A DNA stretch of 64,000 bases from Niabella agricola (GTDB lineage: Bacteria > Bacteroidota > Bacteroidia > Chitinophagales > Chitinophagaceae), in contig NZ_JAJHIZ010000003.1 of the NCBI RefSeq assembly GCF_021538615.1, forward strand, positions 1,240,001-1,304,000, given 5' to 3'. Below the pieces are notes generated by a model that was not told where the DNA came from, made no database searches, and saw only the letters and a list, made by a program, of their open reading frames with translations. This document shows positions 60,688 to 64,000 of the stretch, one piece after another (within the stretch, counting starts at the first letter, position 1; every line of letters begins with the position of its first letter). The position numbers and the translations under genes were made by a program.

Positions 60688-60709
60688 CTTATCTATTGCT
60701 TACTGGTTT

Positions 60710-63700
60710 CTAACTGCATCCAAGGCTGTTGCCACAGTTCAGGCATTTATAACAGGTACCGCTGCGAATGGTAATATGCCCGCAAACATTACATGCGGGC
60801 GCATCGCCCTGCATATTTTTTGCAGCGGCATTCACCGCATCAAGTCCTGCCTCGTATTTAGAGCCGGCCACACCCGTCACGGGTTTAGCGACAGCTTTTC
60901 CAACTACCCGTACTTCGCTTAGCTCCGGCTTCCGGTCTCCGATAGTGGGCGTGTCCGGCGCCCAATCATCCTCTTCAACGGCTCTGGTTGTTCCGTCCAG
61001 CACATGTACAAGATCAGCCCGTCCCAGGTATTCGTAGGCAAGCGCCCGGAACATGAAGTCGATAATGGACGTGGTTGATTTAATGTTCGGGTGCTGTACC
61101 ATGCCTGATGGTTCAAACCTTGTAAATACAAATTTTTCTACAAATTCTTCCAGGGGCACCCCGTATTGCAACCCGATAGAAACTGCAATAGCAAAACAGT
61201 TGAGCATACTTCGCATTGTGGCGCCTTCTTTTGCCATATCAATAAAAATTTCACCCAGGGTGCCATCACCATATTCACCAGTACGCAAAAACAGGGTTTG
61301 CCCGTTGATCTTTGCTTTCTGAGTAAACCCTCTCCGTTTTGCGGGAAGCGATCGGCGTTCCACAATCATGGCCAGCTGGCGCTTCAGCGACGTATCGGCG
61401 CTGTCCTGTACCCGGCGGTTCACTTCTTCAAGCAACTCGTCGATAGTTAATTTTCCCAGGTCGATGATCGCTGCTTCCTGCGGTGTTTCTTCGATGGCGT
61501 CTTTATCTGTTTCTGTTTTTGATTTGGTATCCGCCTTATTGCTCAATGGCTGGCTCAGTTTGGAACCATCACGATACAGGGCACAGGCCTTTAACCCCAG
61601 TTCCCAGCTCAATTTATACGCATCTGCAATTTCTTCAATGGAGGCTTCATTCGGCAGGTTGATGGTTTTACTGATGGCACCACTCAGGAAGGGTTGTGCC
61701 GCAGCCATCATACGGATATGTCCGTGCGCATGAATATACCGTTGCCCGGTAGGGCCACATTTATTGGCACAGTCAAAAACAGGCAGATGTGCTTCCTGCA
61801 AATAAGGTGCTCCTTCCACCGTCATGGTACCACATACATAAATATTGGCCGCTTCGATTTCCTTTTCTGTAAAGCCAAGTGCTTCCAGCATATTCCAGTC
61901 AAAGTTATTGTACTCCTCCGGCTTAAAGCCCAGGCGTTGCAGGCAGGCTTCCCCCAGTGAGAATACGTTGAATGCAAACCTGATCTCGAAGGCTGTAACC
62001 ATTGCAGCATCCAGCTGTTGTATTTCCGCAGCAGTGAATCCTTTTGCCGCTAAGGTTTCGTTGTTAATATAAGGAGCCCCTTTTAATGTAGCATGGCCTT
62101 TGGCATAATTCACAATTTCCTGTATCTCATGTTCTGTATATTTTAGCGTACGCAAGGCCTGGGGCACGCTTTGATTAATGATCTTGAAATAACCGCCCCC
62201 ACTGAGCTTTTTAAATTTAACCAGCGCAAAATCCGGTTCCACGCCGGTGGTATCACAATCCATTACCAACCCAATGGTGCCTGTGGGAGCAATCACCGTT
62301 GTTTGTGCGTTACGGTAACCATGCTGTTCTCCCAGCTGCACGGCTGTATCCCAGGCCCTGGTGGCCGCCTTCAAAAGATACTCCGGACAATGCGCGGCAC
62401 GGATACCCTGGGGTTTGATCTGCAATCCATCATAGGCATCCTCGGCATCATAAGCCGCCGCACGATGATTCCGCATCACCCGCAACATAGGTTCTTTATT
62501 TTCTGCATACCGGGGAAACGCGCCCAGGTTGGCCGCCATTTCTGCCGACGTAGCATAAGCCACACCCGTCATGATTGCCGTAATAGCGCCGGCAATTCCG
62601 CGTGCAGCGTCGCTGTCATACGGGATGCCGCTTACCATCAGCATCGATCCGATATTGGCATAGCCCAGTCCAAGTGTACGGTAATCATAGCTTAGCTGTG
62701 CTACTTCTTTCGAAGGAAATTGTGCCATCAACACCGATATCTCCAGCACTACCGTCCATAAACGACAGGTATATTCAAACCCCGAGACATCAAACAGATT
62801 TTGCTGCTCGTTAAAAAACTTACGCAGGTTTACACTGGCCAGGTTGCAGGCCGTATTATCCAGGAACATGTATTCGCTGCAGGGATTGCTGGCACGTATA
62901 GGTCCGCCTTCCGGACAGGTATGCCATTCGTTAATCGTTGTATCAAATTGCGTTCCGGGGTCCGCGCAACGCCAGGCGGCATAATTAATCTGGTCCCAGA
63001 GGTCTTTTGCTTTCACCGTGCGCATGGTTTTACCGGTGCTTCTTGCTTTCAATTCCCAATCGCCATCTTCGGCCAGGGCTTTAAAAAATGCATTGGGAAT
63101 GCGTACCGAGTTATTACTGTTCTGTCCGCTTACCGTCCGGTACGCTTCGCCTTCATAGTCGCTGGAATAGCCTGCGGCGATTAACGCAGCTACTTTATTT
63201 TCTTCTTCCACCTTCCAGTTTACAAATTCCACGATCTCAGGATGATCCAGGTCCAGGCAAACCATTTTTGCGGCACGCCGTGTTGTTCCACCGCTTTTAA
63301 TGGCACCAGCAGCACGGTCGCCGATCTTTAAGAAACTCATCAGTCCGCTGGATGTACCGCCGCCGCTGAGCTTTTCCCCTTCCCCGCGAATGCTGCTAAA
63401 ATTGGTACCCACACCGCTGCCATATTTAAAGATACGGGCCTCGCGCACCCAAAGATCCATCAATCCTCCGTCATTCACCAGGTCATCCTCCACACTCAAT
63501 ATAAAGCAGGCGTGCGGCTGGGGCCGCTCATAAGCTGATGTAGATTTTTTTAATTGTCCGTCCTTCTGATCTACGTAGTAATGCCCCTGGGGTTTACCCG
63601 TAATTCCATATACTTCATGTAACCCGGTATTGAACCATTGGGGACTATTGGGTGCGCAGGACTGGTTCAGAATGGAATATACCAATTCATCATAAAAGAC

Positions 63701-64000
63701 CTGTGCGTCCTCCGTTGAAGCAAAATAGTTGTACCGCTCTCCCCACATCCGCCAGCAATGGGCCAGGCGGTGCGCCACCTGTTTTACACTTGTTTCACGC
63801 CCCAGGCTGCCATCCGGCTGGGGAACACCTGCTTTCCGGAAATATTTCTGGGCTAATATATCGGTGGCGATCTGGCTCCATTGACGGGGCACTTCCACAT
63901 CCTCCAATTGAAATACGATTTCACCATTGGGATTTTTGATCACCGAACTGCGGTAGTCGTATTGAAACATGTCGAAGGGACTGATTCCATCCTGAGTGAA
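60710..64000 (-). CDS. nrdJ: Adenosylcobalamin-dependent (class II) ribonucleotide reductase, start outside the window
   Basis: This large enzyme makes deoxyribonucleotides using vitamin B12. At least 1086 residues are visible from an internal Met at 63970, and the frame stays open to the window edge (FTQDGISPFDMFQYDYRSSV), so the real start is probably to the right. Visible marks are LNQSCAPNSPQWFNTGL, YGSGVGTNFSSIRGEGEKLS, the active-site NPCSEYMFLDNTACNLASVN, and a zinc-ribbon-like C-terminus (CNVCGHITIRSGTCYKCLNC). The organism must import or make cobalamin; no B12 riboswitch is visible, but the leader is outside. Confidence 0.95.
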   Translation of the reverse strand, partial: FTQDGISPFDMFQYDYRSSVIKNPNGEIVFQLEDVEVPRQWSQIATDILAQKYFRKAGVPQPDGSLGRETSVKQVAHRLAHCWRMWGERYNYFASTEDAQVFYDELVYSILNQSCAPNSPQWFNTGLHEVYGITGKPQGHYYVDQKDGQLKKSTSAYERPQPHACFILSVEDDLVNDGGLMDLWVREARIFKYGSGVGTNFSSIRGEGEKLSGGGTSSGLMSFLKIGDRAAGAIKSGGTTRRAAKMVCLDLDHPEIVEFVNWKVEEENKVAALIAAGYSSDYEGEAYRTVSGQNSNNSVRIPNAFFKALAEDGDWELKARSTGKTMRTVKAKDLWDQINYAAWRCADPGTQFDTTINEWHTCPEGGPIRASNPCSEYMFLDNTACNLASVNLRKFFNEQQNLFDVSGFEYTCRLWTVVLEISVLMAQFPSKEVAQLSYDYRTLGLGYANIGSMLMVSGIPYDSDAARGIAGAITAIMTGVAYATSAEMAANLGAFPRYAENKEPMLRVMRNHRAAAYDAEDAYDGLQIKPQGIRAAHCPEYLLKAATRAWDTAVQLGEQHGYRNAQTTVIAPTGTIGLVMDCDTTGVEPDFALVKFKKLSGGGYFKIINQSVPQALRTLKYTEHEIQEIVNYAKGHATLKGAPYINNETLAAKGFTAAEIQQLDAAMVTAFEIRFAFNVFSLGEACLQRLGFKPEEYNNFDWNMLEALGFTEKEIEAANIYVCGTMTVEGAPYLQEAHLPVFDCANKCGPTGQRYIHAHGHIRMMAAAQPFLSGAISKTINLPNEASIEEIADAYKLSWELGLKACALYRDGSKLSQPLSNKADTKSKTETDKDAIEETPQEAAIIDLGKLTIDELLEEVNRRVQDSADTSLKRQLAMIVERRSLPAKRRGFTQKAKINGQTLFLRTGEYGDGTLGEIFIDMAKEGATMRSMLNCFAIAVSIGLQYGVPLEEFVEKFVFTRFEPSGMVQHPNIKSTTSIIDFMFRALAYEYLGRADLVHVLDGTTRAVEEDDWAPDTPTIGDRKPELSEVRVVGKAVAKPVTGVAGSKYEAGLDAVNAAAKNMQGDAPACNVCGHITIRSGTCYKCLNCGNSLGCS

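Larger units (their letters stand above)
60385..60709. other. Intergenic region with the kinase promoter and the ribonucleotide reductase terminator
   Basis: The left end holds a -7 box for the sensor kinase gene and the right end a terminator for the reductase gene. The middle (about 60440-60650) has no gene and no strong repeat. Confidence 0.65.

Noticed and set aside
1..64000. tRNA, rRNA, CRISPR arrays and prophage genes
   Set aside because: I looked for cloverleaf-like clusters, regularly spaced direct repeats and phage structural genes and saw none. The 52-bp repeats at 49294-49434 have no unique spacers of constant length and no cas genes, so they are not CRISPR.

Overview
The window looks like a chromosomal stretch from a free-living Bacteroidota bacterium, most likely of the Chitinophagaceae type. 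Several promoters carry the Bacteroidota -7 box TAnnTTTG. Gene content fits as well: a TonB-dependent receptor, two-component regulators with a Y_Y_Y propeller sensor, a mitochondrial-type aconitase, a coenzyme-B12-dependent ribonucleotide reductase, and many secreted or lipoprotein glycoside hydrolases. Base composition is mid-GC and I see no rRNA, tRNA, CRISPR or prophage genes. The genus cannot be fixed from this sequence.

Layout. 1-5000 (minus strand): the end of a carbohydrate-degradation operon (GH78 rhamnosidase, GH43-like lipoprotein), a broken fragment and a secreted unknown. 5171-6058: a Tat-type dienelactone hydrolase. 6059-7585: a gene-free, hairpin-rich island. 7586-10956: a siderophore-type TonB receptor and a GH43 enzyme. 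11046-14654: an orphan CdiI-like immunity protein, a Tat-type HisC-like aminotransferase, and a complete IS3-family element (12811-14257) with terminal repeats, a 3-bp target duplication and a -1 frameshift site; it sits inside a decayed reading frame. 14655-18607: two AraC-VOC gene pairs in tandem, two coupled Crp/Fnr-like regulators and an NmrA-like reductase. 18813-21624: a GH125 mannosidase, a TMEM175-type channel and a DUF2007 protein. 21862-28118: a small secreted protein and a complete RND efflux set (adaptor, pump, outer-membrane factor).

28124-39529: a GH106-like rhamnosidase, a beta-propeller lipoprotein, a histidine phosphatase, and a tight operon of two FGGY sugar kinases, a D-2-hydroxyacid dehydrogenase and a frameshifted MFS transporter, facing a DeoR repressor. 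I read this as a sugar or polyol catabolic pathway of unknown substrate; it is the best candidate here for an undescribed system. 39726-44661: acetyl-CoA synthetase facing an MHS-family transporter, an S41 peptidase and a small membrane protein. 44893-47762: a small membrane protein, a SulP transporter and a beta-carbonic anhydrase, plausibly a bicarbonate uptake module. 47817-50040: an AAA ATPase with a PD-(D/E)xK domain and three 52-bp promoter repeats, and a lipoprotein gene with two compensating frameshifts. 50183-64000: aconitase, a PspC-like protein, a histidine kinase, an ECF sigma/membrane anti-sigma/DUF4097 operon, a propeller-type sensor kinase with its NarL regulator, and the class II ribonucleotide reductase, whose start lies beyond the right edge.

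Two themes recur. First, three single-base homopolymer indels interrupt otherwise good genes (38141-38145; 49976-49980; 49613-49615), so decay, phase variation and assembly error must be separated. Second, small dispersed hairpins and repeats sit between genes (6297/12757; 6752/7350; 32550/39584).
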